From CAVWNR01 sp963756525 (lineage in GTDB: Bacteria; Actinomycetota; Actinomycetes; Mycobacteriales; Jatrophihabitantaceae): 64,000 nt of DNA. Shown in pieces: positions 16,184 through 24,621 of this stretch (position 1 is its first letter; the number at the start of each line of letters is the position of its first letter). Position numbers and translations under genes: made by a program. A model generated the notes under the pieces. It was not told the origin of the DNA, did no database searches, and was given only the letters and a program-made list of their open reading frames with translations. The stretch covers positions 248,001 through 312,000 of the forward strand of contig CAVWNR010000009.1 in assembly GCA_963756525.1 (NCBI GenBank), read 5' to 3'.

Positions 16184-17162
16184 TTAGAGGCCGAGTCTGG
16201 TGACGACGTTGTCGTCGAGCGGATTGGACAGGCGGACGTAGCCGTCGACGGTGGCGTGGGAGCGCCATCGGCCTTGGCGCATGATCTGCCGGTTGGGGGC
16301 GCCGGCGCGGGCCGCGGTGGTGGCGAAGCCGGCGCGCAGCGAGTGGCCGCTGTAGTGGCTGGTGGGCAGGCCGGCGCGGGCGGCGTAGCGGCGCAGCAGG
16401 TGGTGCAGGCGGCGCCGGACATGGCGGCGGCGAGGTGCCCTTGCCGGTTGATCGGGCGGAACAGCGGCCCGGGCGGGTGATCGGCCAGCCGGGCGGCCTG
16501 GTTGTGGTCGCGGTGGCGTCGTTCGGCGACGGCCTCGTCGCCGGCGCGGGGTTCGAGTAGGGCGCGCACGGCGGGGGTGCCGCCGCCGGCGTGGCGGTCG
16601 AGGACTTCCAGCCAGGCGAGGTAGGCGCGGACCGGGCAGGTCAGTGGGTGCGAGCCGAACGGCAGCGCGATCACCGCGCCGCGCCCGGCCTGGTCGGTCT
16701 TGGACGCGGTGAGGGTGATGTGCAGCCCGTCGGCGGGGTGGTAGGCGACATCGGCGATGTCCAGCGCGCAGGCTTCGCTGCGGCGCAGCGCGCCGGCGAA
16801 GCCGAACAGCAGCAGGCAGCGGTCGCGGCGGCGGGCCGGGCCGCCGGGCCAGCCCGGGGCGGGGCGGGCGGCGAGCATGGTGCGCAGCCCGGTCAGCTCG
16901 ACCGGCCGGGCCCGGACCGGTGGGGTGCGGCGGTGGCGCGGCGGATGCCGGCCAGGGTCTGGCGGACCAGCGCGTCGCGCGGGGAGGGTGCGTGGCGGGC
17001 GGTGTGCACGGCCACGATCGCCGCGGCGTGCTGCTCCAGGGTGGCCGGCGTGTACCGCCAGCGGGGCGGCTCGTCGGGCGTGCGGGCCGGGTGCAGGGTG
17101 GCGGCCGCGGCGGCCTGAGCTCTCTCCGCCAGCCTTCTGGGATGTGGCGGTGTTGTGCTCAC
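16184..17162 (-). pseudogene. Tyrosine recombinase/integrase with two frameshifts
   Basis: Three consecutive frames make one integrase of about 325 residues. From a GTG at 17162 comes the SAM-like core-binding domain (RYTPATLEQHAAAIVAVHTA). After a shift near 16920 comes the catalytic start (RCLLLFGFAGALRRSEACAL, first Arg) and TASKTDQAGRG (Lys). After a second shift near 16420 come HSLRAGFATTAARAG (His-x-x-Arg), RQGRWRSHATVDGYVR (Trp and nucleophile Tyr) and the stop at 16184. All catalytic residues survive, so the gene was inactivated recently, or these are assembly errors in G/C runs. No tRNA attachment site is visible nearby. Confidence 0.8.
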
Positions 17163-17227
17163 GAGCTGGCGTGGCTCGCGGCTGCGGCTGGCGGGCGGTT
17201 ACCGCGTTTGTCGACCGGAACGCCTGA

Positions 17228-18553
17228 TCAGGGAGCGGAGGGATGGGTCATGTCGGCGGCTGGGCCGAGCGACGACAACGGTGCTGGGCCTGGGTCCAAC
17301 GGCTTGGTCACGACGGCGCCCGGCCGGGCACTCATTAGCACGAATGCTAGGACGACTAGGGCGGCCAGTACCAGCAGGGGGAGCGCCGAGCTGATTCCGG
17401 CGATGAATGCTCCGCCGCTTACTCCGACGACCTCGCCGAGGACGAGTAGTGCGGCGTTGTTGCCCATCACGGTTCCTTGCCGCTCGGCCGGTGCGGCTGC
17501 GGACAGCACTGCGGCGACGGCGGCTAGGGAGATGGCAAGCACGACGCAGGCTAGTGCGGCGATGGTGACTGCGACGGCGAGCGATCCGGCCATCCCAACC
17601 GCAGCTGGGATCACCGTTGCGACCATCGTGGCGGCCCCGACCGCGAGGCAGCCCATGGCGAGCGTGCGCATGCTCATCCGGCGAGACAGCCGCGGGGTGA
17701 GGATGAAGTTGGCGAACCCGGCGCCGACGGCCAGTACCGAGTAGCAGGCGGTGACCTTGCCGACGCTGAGGTGCCACTCGTCGACCAGGTAGATGGTGAT
17801 GACCCGTCCGAAGCCCATCACCGCGGCATAGGCGAGGAAGTTCGCGATGTATTGCCGGCGCAGCATCGCGTCGGTGACCACTTCGTTCAGTCCCGATAGT
17901 GAGCGCATCAGCGGCGCGGGTCGGCGGCTGTGGGCCGGTAGCGTCTCGGTGAACGAGAACTGTAACCAGATGAGGACGGCGATCAGCGTGCCGAGGACGA
18001 CCCAGAATGGCAGGGCGTATCCATAGGCTGCCGCGAGTGCCCCGCCAGCGAGCGGACCGACGGCATAGGAGACGCTGGTTACCGCGTAGACAAGGGCGAT
18101 GTATTTCGGTCGCGCGTTCTCCGTGGTGACGTCGGCAATGGCGCTCATCGCCAGCGCGGTGTTGCCCTCCACCAGGCCGCACAACACCAAGAACGGAGCG
18201 AGCAGCAGCAGCTGCCGGAGCTCGAGCGCGACGCTGATGCCGATGTAGCAAGCGACGGTCGCGACGCTGGAGGCGAGCAGCACGGGTCGCCGACCGAAGC
18301 GGTCGGACAGCGCCCCGAGGACCGAATTCCCCAGGAACTGACCCAACGGATAGAGGATGAGCAATCCACCGAGGATCGTGGTGCGGCGGGCCAGGGAATC
18401 GTCGACGGGCAGATAGCCGGCCGAACGGGACATCAGCATGGGTACGAACAGCGTGGCCATCATGGCGTAGCCGAGATAGCTCGCGCCGACGGCCGGAAAC
18501 AGCGGCGCCACGCGCCGGCCTGGCGAGGTCGGTGCGGACTCGGGCGATGTCAT
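17228..18553 (-). CDS. MFS drug/metabolite transporter
   Basis: A 441-residue major facilitator protein with about twelve hydrophobic helices. Motif A is clear in the loop after helix 2 (LGALSDRFGRRPVLLASS), and a proline/glycine-rich helix (YAVTSVSYAVGPLAGGALAA) resembles motif C of antiporters. The start ATG has GGAGGG upstream. It follows the FAD monooxygenase gene on the same strand with a 96-bp gap and is likely co-transcribed, a pairing often seen in detoxification or antibiotic-modifying units. Export of the monooxygenase substrate or product is an inference. Confidence 0.88.
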   Translation of the reverse strand: MTSPESAPTSPGRRVAPLFPAVGASYLGYAMMATLFVPMLMSRSAGYLPVDDSLARRTTILGGLLILYPLGQFLGNSVLGALSDRFGRRPVLLASSVATVACYIGISVALELRQLLLLAPFLVLCGLVEGNTALAMSAIADVTTENARPKYIALVYAVTSVSYAVGPLAGGALAAAYGYALPFWVVLGTLIAVLIWLQFSFTETLPAHSRRPAPLMRSLSGLNEVVTDAMLRRQYIANFLAYAAVMGFGRVITIYLVDEWHLSVGKVTACYSVLAVGAGFANFILTPRLSRRMSMRTLAMGCLAVGAATMVATVIPAAVGMAGSLAVAVTIAALACVVLAISLAAVAAVLSAAAPAERQGTVMGNNAALLVLGEVVGVSGGAFIAGISSALPLLVLAALVVLAFVLMSARPGAVVTKPLDPGPAPLSSLGPAADMTHPSAP

Positions 18554-18649
18554 CGCTGGCTCCCTCCGGTCCGCTTCGGTTCGCGGCGCCCCGACATTTA
18601 GCGGGCCGCCGCGGTGCCGTGCCCGGCCGGGTACGGCATGGCGCGGGCG

Positions 18650-20257
18650 TCAGCGAGACGCGAGCCCCGTCGCGGTCAGCGCACGCTGCAATGATTCTGC
18701 GCTGACGTCCGTGGTGCGGTATCCGACGTAGCCGTCGGGGCGGATAACGTACGCGGCCTGCGCGAGCGGTGCCGTCCCATAGGCCGCGGCGAACCGTTGC
18801 TGGGCATCGGTGAACCGCAGCCCCGCCGCATCCGCCTGCGGCTGGATCAGATAGCAGCGAACGTCCGCGCCGACGATCGCTATGACGTCATCGGGCCTGA
18901 GCGCTCCGTTCGCGGACCAGAGCAGCACCGTGTGGCCGGGATGGCGGAAAAGCTCAGCCAACCGGATCGGCTGGCTGACGGTGGCTTGCCGCAGGCCGGC
19001 GACGTCGGGCGCTCGCTGCCCGGGCTGTGGTCCACCAGCGAACTGCTCGCCGCCAGCCTGCCCAACGAAACGGCTGTCGGGATATCCGACGAGCAGCTGC
19101 GCCTCGCGCAGCAGCATCGCCTCCAGCCCCTCCGCGTCGGTGCCAAATCCCGTCCGAGCGTGGCTGACCGTGCGTCCCACAACCTCGGCGCCGACCGGAT
19201 GACGTTCGCCGTGGTAGCTGTCCAGCAGCCCGTCGGCCGCGCGACCGAACACCGCAAGCGCCAGCTTCCACGCGAGATTGATGGCGTCCTGGATGCCGGT
19301 GTTCATTCCCTGAGCGCCGGTGGGCGGATGAATGTGCGCGGCGTCGCCGGCCAGGAACATCCGTCCCAGGCTGTACCGCTCGGCGAGGCGATGACTGATC
19401 CGAAACAGCGACGACCAGCGCAGCGTCGACGCCATTGTCGGCTGCGGAGCCAGCCTATCCAGCACCCCCTGGATGTGGCGCAATTCGGGTCTCCGGCCGG
19501 ATTGCAGACCATGCGCGACGCTGTCACCGGATGCCTCCGGCTCAGCAAGTTCCGGATCGACAAGTGACGAAATCCGGTACCGGCGCTCGCCAGGCAACGG
19601 GATACAGACCATCAGGTCGTCAACCGGCCCGCCGCCGGTGTTGGTGGCGCGGATGCCATATCCAGCCGGCATCTCCCAGTCCACCTCCACGTCGGCGAGC
19701 ATGTACTGCTCGGCGAACGCATCGCCGGTGAACCCGATACCGAGACTCCTGCGCACGGCACTGTGCGCACCGTCGCAACCCACCACGTACCGCGCCGCGA
19801 CGGTCCAGGACTGTCCGCGATCATCGCCGAGCCGACAGCGCACGCAGTCCGCGGCCTCCTCAGCGCCGAGGAACGCCACGCCACGCAGCACGGTGACACC
19901 GTGTCCGGCCAGCGCCTCGGTGAGCACGCGCTCGGTTTCGTACTGCGGCAATGCGACGAACTGATAGCACACCTCCTCCGGCAGCACGAGGTCAAGCTGG
20001 TTGACCAGCACGCCGTCGCGGTACAGCAGCTGCCCGCGCAGCGGCGTGCACGCATCCAGTGCCGCACGCACGATGCCGGCGGCATCCCACAGCTCAAGGG
20101 TGCGCGGCTGGATACCCACCGCTTTGGCGTACCTCGCCGGCTCCACCAGCCGGTCGACGATAACAACGTCCACCCCGCGTCGTCGCAGCTCCAGCGCGGC
20201 GGTAAGGCCCACCGGTCCCGCTCCGACCACCAACACGTCAGTCCCGGAAAAACTCAT
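18650..20257 (-). CDS. FAD-dependent aromatic hydroxylase (PheA/TfdB-type monooxygenase)
   Basis: A 535-residue group A flavin monooxygenase. All three signature motifs are present: GxGxxG near the N-terminus (LVVGAGPVGLTAALEL), the DG motif (VGCDGAHSAVRRSLGI) and the GD motif (MFLAGDAAHIHPPTGAQGMN) followed by GIQDAINLAWKL. The C-terminal thioredoxin-like domain expected in the phenol-hydroxylase/rifampicin-monooxygenase branch ends the protein. Such enzymes use NAD(P)H and O2 to hydroxylate an aromatic ring, including polyketide drugs. The start has GGAGC upstream. With the MFS gene downstream, a role in xenobiotic or antibiotic inactivation is plausible. Confidence 0.9.
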   Translation of the reverse strand: MSFSGTDVLVVGAGPVGLTAALELRRRGVDVVIVDRLVEPARYAKAVGIQPRTLELWDAAGIVRAALDACTPLRGQLLYRDGVLVNQLDLVLPEEVCYQFVALPQYETERVLTEALAGHGVTVLRGVAFLGAEEAADCVRCRLGDDRGQSWTVAARYVVGCDGAHSAVRRSLGIGFTGDAFAEQYMLADVEVDWEMPAGYGIRATNTGGGPVDDLMVCIPLPGERRYRISSLVDPELAEPEASGDSVAHGLQSGRRPELRHIQGVLDRLAPQPTMASTLRWSSLFRISHRLAERYSLGRMFLAGDAAHIHPPTGAQGMNTGIQDAINLAWKLALAVFGRAADGLLDSYHGERHPVGAEVVGRTVSHARTGFGTDAEGLEAMLLREAQLLVGYPDSRFVGQAGGEQFAGGPQPGQRAPDVAGLRQATVSQPIRLAELFRHPGHTVLLWSANGALRPDDVIAIVGADVRCYLIQPQADAAGLRFTDAQQRFAAAYGTAPLAQAAYVIRPDGYVGYRTTDVSAESLQRALTATGLASR

Positions 20258-20519
20258 CCGGGCTCCTTCCTAGCTGGGTGGCACAGCGTACCGGCCGTGC
20301 GCGCGAGATGAACAGCGGCCGGAACCGTCGCCCCGGCGCGCGCCGGCACGGGCGGTCGAAATGCAGTAGTTACACCACCCATCGCCCCGCTCTGCCTCGC
20401 CAAACCGGCCCTCTCTGGCCCTTCCGAAACACGGGAGGAGCACCCGGGAAGGCCGGAAAGACGAAGCAGAGCGGGGATCGGGCAGCCCTGCGTTCGACAC
20501 CGAGACAGCACCCAACGAA

Positions 20520-20725
20520 CTGACCATGTCCTTCTCGGCCAGGGTGTAGTCGGCGCTCACGCTGCTGGTGTTGCTGAACGAGTCACCGACCTGGTGCTTG
20601 GGGCCGGCGAACTTCGTTTCACTGGTGGCGTCGAAACTGCAGCTGGCGTAGGCGACCGGATCGGTGCACAGCCACTTCAGTGCGTCGGCCTCCTGCTGGG
20701 GGTTCGAGCCGTCGGACCCGGAGCG
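20520..20725 (-). pseudogene. Fragment of an exported-protein C-terminus
   Basis: A minus-strand frame with no start reads SNPQQEADALKWLCTDPVAY and FAGPKHQVGDSFSNTSSVSA, ending ADYTLAEKDMVSS before composition becomes random. The cysteines and Ser/Thr-rich strands suggest the extracellular part of a secreted protein. It touches the end of the Gfo/Idh gene upstream, so the 5' part is lost. Family unknown. Confidence 0.4.
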
Positions 20726-20726
20726 G

Positions 20727-21680
20727 CTAGCCCCGTGTCTCCGCGAGCCGGTCGCGCACTTCGAGGGTGACCTTGAGTGCCGGAAGCGCGCTGGCGGGCT
20801 CGATGAGGTTCTCGGTTTGGCCGGTGAGGCAGGCCAGCACGTGGTCGATCATCGCTGCGTAGGGGTCGGCGGTGGGTAGTTCGATGTCCCGTTCTGCGTC
20901 GCTGGTGTATTCGGTCAGGGTGGCGGGGCCTTGTCCGGTGAACCCGGCGCGCATCGCGTATTCCAGGACCGCGTCGGTGAAGGTGGCCCGCCAGCCGCCG
21001 CGCATCCCGTAGGGCTGGGGCATCAGCGCCGAGCTGGCGCAGCGGGCGAGCGCGTGCGGGTAGCCGAGGGTGACGGTGGCGGCCGACCCGGGCCCGGCCG
21101 GGTTGCTGACACCGTGGACGTGGACGGTGTCGGGTCGGCCGAGCACGCCGGTGACCAGGTCGAAGTCGACGTGCATCATGTCCAGCGCGAGGCTGTCCAC
21201 GGCCAGGTCGTACCCGGGCCAGAGCAGCGCGGTGCGGCCCTCGATCTCCAGCTCCAGCAGCTGCCCGTGCCGCTGCTCGGTCACCGCCTGCCGCAGCTGC
21301 TGGTGAGCCGGGCTGAACCGGGTGAACATGTCCACGAACGCGCGCCGCCCGGTGCCGCGCTGCACCTCGAGGATCCGGTTCGCGTCCTGGATGCTGTCGG
21401 CGAGCGGCAGCTCGATGAGCACGTCGTGGCCGGCGTGCATGGCGCGCACCGCCACCTCGGCGTGCAGCCGGGTAGGCAGGCAGATGTCCACGAGATCCAC
21501 CGACGCATCGCTGATCGCGGCGTCCAGGTCAGTGGTCGCGGCGAACCCGAACTGATCACTGATCGTGGCCAGCTTGTCCGGCGTTCGACCGAACACCACG
21601 ACCTCATCGACGTCCGCGCGCTGCGCGTAGACGCCGGCATGCGCCTGCCCGAACCCGGTGCCCAGCAGCGCGATCTTCAT
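20727..21680 (-). CDS. Gfo/Idh/MocA-family oxidoreductase
   Basis: A 317-residue NAD(P)-dependent oxidoreductase. The start at 21680 is preceded by GGGAGG and opens directly into the Rossmann motif MKIALLGTGFGQAHAGVY. Then come the family features: VVFGRTPDKLATISDQFGF, the VDLVDICLPTRLHAEVAVRA strand and a conserved-lysine region that here reads DVLIELPLADSIQDANRILE. The usual EKP motif is therefore EL-P, with leucine where the catalytic or NAD-contacting lysine normally lies. The rest matches the C-terminal beta-sheet domain. Substrates in the family are sugars, inositols and related alcohols. It stands apart from neighbours. Confidence 0.85.
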   Translation of the reverse strand: MKIALLGTGFGQAHAGVYAQRADVDEVVVFGRTPDKLATISDQFGFAATTDLDAAISDASVDLVDICLPTRLHAEVAVRAMHAGHDVLIELPLADSIQDANRILEVQRGTGRRAFVDMFTRFSPAHQQLRQAVTEQRHGQLLELEIEGRTALLWPGYDLAVDSLALDMMHVDFDLVTGVLGRPDTVHVHGVSNPAGPGSAATVTLGYPHALARCASSALMPQPYGMRGGWRATFTDAVLEYAMRAGFTGQGPATLTEYTSDAERDIELPTADPYAAMIDHVLACLTGQTENLIEPASALPALKVTLEVRDRLAETRG

Positions 21681-21873
21681 GGTGGCCGCCTCCCCTCTCA
21701 CCGCGCCCGGCCCGAGCCGCTCCCGCCAATATGTGATGCCCGGACGGGCTCGACGGCATCACGCTAGGCGCGGGTTACGACAACGGATTGGTCGATGACG
21801 ACGCGCGGGATGCCGACACCTCGGTGCGGTCCTGGACTTCTGCGGTCCGGCCGTGCGTCACCTCCGCGCCCAG

Positions 21874-22617
21874 TCATTGAGGAAACGTGCTCGCGGTTGT
21901 CGTCGTGCTGCTTGTGCGCTCGCCGGCGGGGTGGCCCGCGCGCGCCTGCGGTGGGTGTTCTCGCGGGTCGAAGGTGTTCTGGCTGACCCAGATCGTCGCC
22001 TCGAGGCCGTCCATCGGCCGGGACCAGTCGCGGACCAGCACGGGGGCGATGTGGCGGTGGTGCAGGATGACGGTGCCGCCACGGCGGCCGCGGATGCTGA
22101 ACCACAGGGCGCTGCGTTCCTGACGTTCAATGCTGTTCGGCCTGGTCGTGGCCGGGCGGATCGCGCCGTGCTCGCGGGTCTGCAGGAACGTGGTGTGCGC
22201 CCGGCTGGGCGGCTGCCGGCTGTCGTACTTGATCCAGTGCGCGATCGCGTCACCATTGTCGGGCGGCTGGTAGTCCGGTCGGCCGAGCCGCGCGCCGATC
22301 TCGCGGAGGAGCCGCTGCCGTTGATCGTAATCGCCGGCAGCGCGCTGGCGCCAGGCGGGATCGGCGATCAGACCGGCGATTGTGACGGCGTCCGGGTAAA
22401 CCGCGGCGAAGATTCGAGACGCGGTGAACCGGTGGTGCTCCGCGCCGTACGCGATGAGCGCCGCGGTGCGGCTGTTCCACCGGTGCGCTGCGGGGAGGCT
22501 GATCGGCTCCCAGACCTCACGCGCTGGCATCCCGTGCAGTGCGGACAGACGGGTCAGGTAGGAGGCGACGGTCTCGTAGTGGGCGGGAGCGGCCGGAATC
22601 GGCAGCCGAGCCAGCAT
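21874..22617 (-). CDS. TniQ-like protein with an apparent internal deletion
   Basis: A 247-residue protein whose first 45 residues (MLARLPIPAAPAHYETVASY, then LTRLSALHGMPAREVW) resemble the N-terminus of TniQ, the target-selection helper of Tn7/Tn5053-like transposition systems. TniQ proteins then have cysteine-rich zinc fingers, but here the sequence passes at once to AAHRWNSRTAALIAYGAEHH and a helical C-terminal region. No zinc motifs are found, so an in-frame internal deletion is likely. The ATG overlaps the stop of the fragment upstream (ATGA), as in an ATPase-TniQ operon. No transposase of that type is nearby. Confidence 0.5.
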   Translation of the reverse strand: MLARLPIPAAPAHYETVASYLTRLSALHGMPAREVWEPISLPAAHRWNSRTAALIAYGAEHHRFTASRIFAAVYPDAVTIAGLIADPAWRQRAAGDYDQRQRLLREIGARLGRPDYQPPDNGDAIAHWIKYDSRQPPSRAHTTFLQTREHGAIRPATTRPNSIERQERSALWFSIRGRRGGTVILHHRHIAPVLVRDWSRPMDGLEATIWVSQNTFDPREHPPQARAGHPAGERTSSTTTTASTFPQ

Positions 22618-22871
22618 CAGCTCGCGACCCGCTTGCCGCGACGCGAACTGTGCCTCGGGTCGGCGCGTTCGGCGGCGTAGCCGACCGGGACGATGTCGAG
22701 CAGGTCGCGGGTGATGGCTTCGCTGCGGTCCTCGATCGCCAGCATCCCGACCATGCCGGTCAGCACCGTACGGCGGGGAAGGCCCCGGGGCAGCACGCCG
22801 GCGCGGGCCTCGACGTGGATCTGGGCGAAACCCGGCGGCGCGCAGCAGCCGAGCGTCCAGGCGGTCCGCAC
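22617..22871 (-). pseudogene. C-terminal fragment of the gene upstream of the TniQ-like gene
   Basis: A minus-strand frame with RTAWTLGCCAPPGFAQIHVE, GVLPRGLPRRTVLTGMVGML and AIEDRSEAITRDLLDIVPVG, ending in a basic tail. It overlaps the TniQ-like ATG by four bases. By position it should be the ATP-binding partner of TniQ, but no P loop is in the surviving part and I cannot confirm that. Upstream of 22871 the frame loses protein character. Confidence 0.4.
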
Positions 22872-23311
22872 CGCGCCGAGTCCCCCGCCGGCTCGCTACC
22901 ACACTCATCGGTAGCGCACTACCACCCGGACGGGATTCGTGGGTGCCGCTCACGGCGACTTATCGATAGTGGTTGTGCGACCCTGGATCCCTCACCGACA
23001 CGCCGCTCGAAACGCTAAGCTACGAGACTGCCCGACTCAGGGTGGCGCGCCCGGGCCGAGTCTGCCCGGCCGGCTGCGCAGCCCGCTGTGCGGCATGGGC
23101 CAGCCGGCCGGGCGCCCGCCCGCCGCCACGGAGCCGCGGATGATCGCCCGGCCGCTGCAGCGCCCACATCACGACCACCCACTCCGACGCCAGCAACCGG
23201 CACACCGGCCCGGAACTTTGCGGTTTCCGCTCAGCGGCATCCGCCCGGCCAGCCATCCACGCCGTGATGATCGAGAGCCAGTTCCAGGCCAGCACCCGCG
23301 GCATGAACAGC

Positions 23312-24463
23312 TAGTGTAGTGTCGCGCAAATAAGCGGCGGTTGGGTGGTAGGGTGGGTTATGCGCCCAGCGAGCCCGCCGTTGCCGATGGCCGACGCTCA
23401 GCGGGAGGTGCTGGAAAGGTTGGCCAGATCGCGTACCGCGCCGGTGCGGGAGGTGACCCGGGCCAAGGCGTTGCTGCTGGCTGGCGACGGTGTTGCCAAT
23501 ACTGCGATCGCGGCGCGGCTTTGTGTGTCGCCGTCGAGTGTGGTGGCGTGGCGGAGGCAGTTCGCGGAGCGGGGGCTGAGTCGGTTTGGGCGGGTGGCGA
23601 AGGGTCGGGGCCGTAAGCCGTCGATCCGGCAGGAGCAGATCGAGCAGGTCGTGCGTTTGACGCTGGGTGAGAAGCCGCCGGGGGCCACGCACTGGTCGAC
23701 GCGCACGATGGCGGCTCGGGCCGGGGTCAGCAAGGACACCGTGGCCCGGGTCTGGGCCGCGCGCGGGCTCAGGCCGCACCGGATCAAGACGTTCAAGATC
23801 TCCACCGACCCGAGGTTCGAGCAGAAGCTCGTCGATGTGGTGGGGCTGTACCTGAACCCGCCCGAGCTCGCGGTGGTGCTGTGTATGGATGAGAAGTCCT
23901 CGATTCAGGCGCTGGACCGTAGCCAGCCCTCGTTGCCGATGAACAAAGGCCGGGCCGGCACGCTGACCCACGACTACAAGCGCCATGGCACCACCACGCT
24001 GTTCGCCGCGCTGGACGTGCTCACCGGCAAGGTGATCGGCGACTGCCTGCCCCGGCACCGGCACGTGGAATTCCTCAAGTTCTTGCGCAAGCTCGACCGC
24101 GAAGTACCCAAGCCGTTGGACGTGCACGTGATCTGTGACAACTACGCCACCCACAAGCACCCGAGCGTGACGGCCTGGCTGGCCAAACATCCGCGCTTCC
24201 AGCTGCACTTCACCCCGACCTCCTCCTCATGGCTGAACATGGCCGAACGCTGGTTCCGCGACCTGACCGGCAAGGCGCTGCGCCGCGGCGTGTTGCACTC
24301 GGTGCCCGAGCTGATCGCCGCCATCGAGGACTACCTGAAGACCAACAACGACAACCCAAAACCGTTCATCTGGACCGCCACCGCCGAGCAGATCCTCGCC
24401 AAGATCGAACGTGGCCGCGTCACCCTCGAACGAATCACCGCCTAAAACCGAGACGGAGCACTA
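23312..24463 (+). mobile_element. IS630-family insertion sequence, complete
   Basis: A 1.15-kb element with one transposase gene. Both ends lie in CTAG (23311-23314 and 24461-24464), fitting the TA target duplicated by IS630/mariner elements. The outer ends are imperfect inverted repeats (left TAGTGTAGTGTCGCG; right, read inward, TAGTGCTCCGTCTCG). It separates the TniQ-like remnant from the phosphodiester-glycosidase repeat. Confidence 0.75.
23360..24445 (+). CDS. IS630-family transposase
   Basis: A 361-residue intact transposase. The N-terminal half is a helix-turn-helix pair (NTAIAARLCVSPSSVVAWRR; AGVSKDTVARVWAARGL). The DDE catalytic domain shows AVVLCMDEKSSIQALDRSQP (first Asp), DVHVICDNYATHKHPSV (second Asp) and SSWLNMAERWFRDLTGKALR (Glu), the normal IS630 order and spacing. 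The start at 23360 gives a full N-terminus; an upstream in-frame start would add five residues. The gene shows no decay, so the element may be active. Confidence 0.93.
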   Translation: MRPASPPLPMADAQREVLERLARSRTAPVREVTRAKALLLAGDGVANTAIAARLCVSPSSVVAWRRQFAERGLSRFGRVAKGRGRKPSIRQEQIEQVVRLTLGEKPPGATHWSTRTMAARAGVSKDTVARVWAARGLRPHRIKTFKISTDPRFEQKLVDVVGLYLNPPELAVVLCMDEKSSIQALDRSQPSLPMNKGRAGTLTHDYKRHGTTTLFAALDVLTGKVIGDCLPRHRHVEFLKFLRKLDREVPKPLDVHVICDNYATHKHPSVTAWLAKHPRFQLHFTPTSSSWLNMAERWFRDLTGKALRRGVLHSVPELIAAIEDYLKTNNDNPKPFIWTATAEQILAKIERGRVTLERITA

Positions 24464-24621
24464 GATCCCGGACCGGCCTACTTGCAGCTGCCGGTGCTCG
24501 ATCGACGCCCGGCGCGGCTGCGCCTGCCACGCCGCCTCCCGCCGCGCGCCGCCCCATGCGGCTCGAGCATCCGGTCATTGATCGGGAACTTCTTGTGTCC
24601 TCAACGCGGCCGTGTGGGGAA

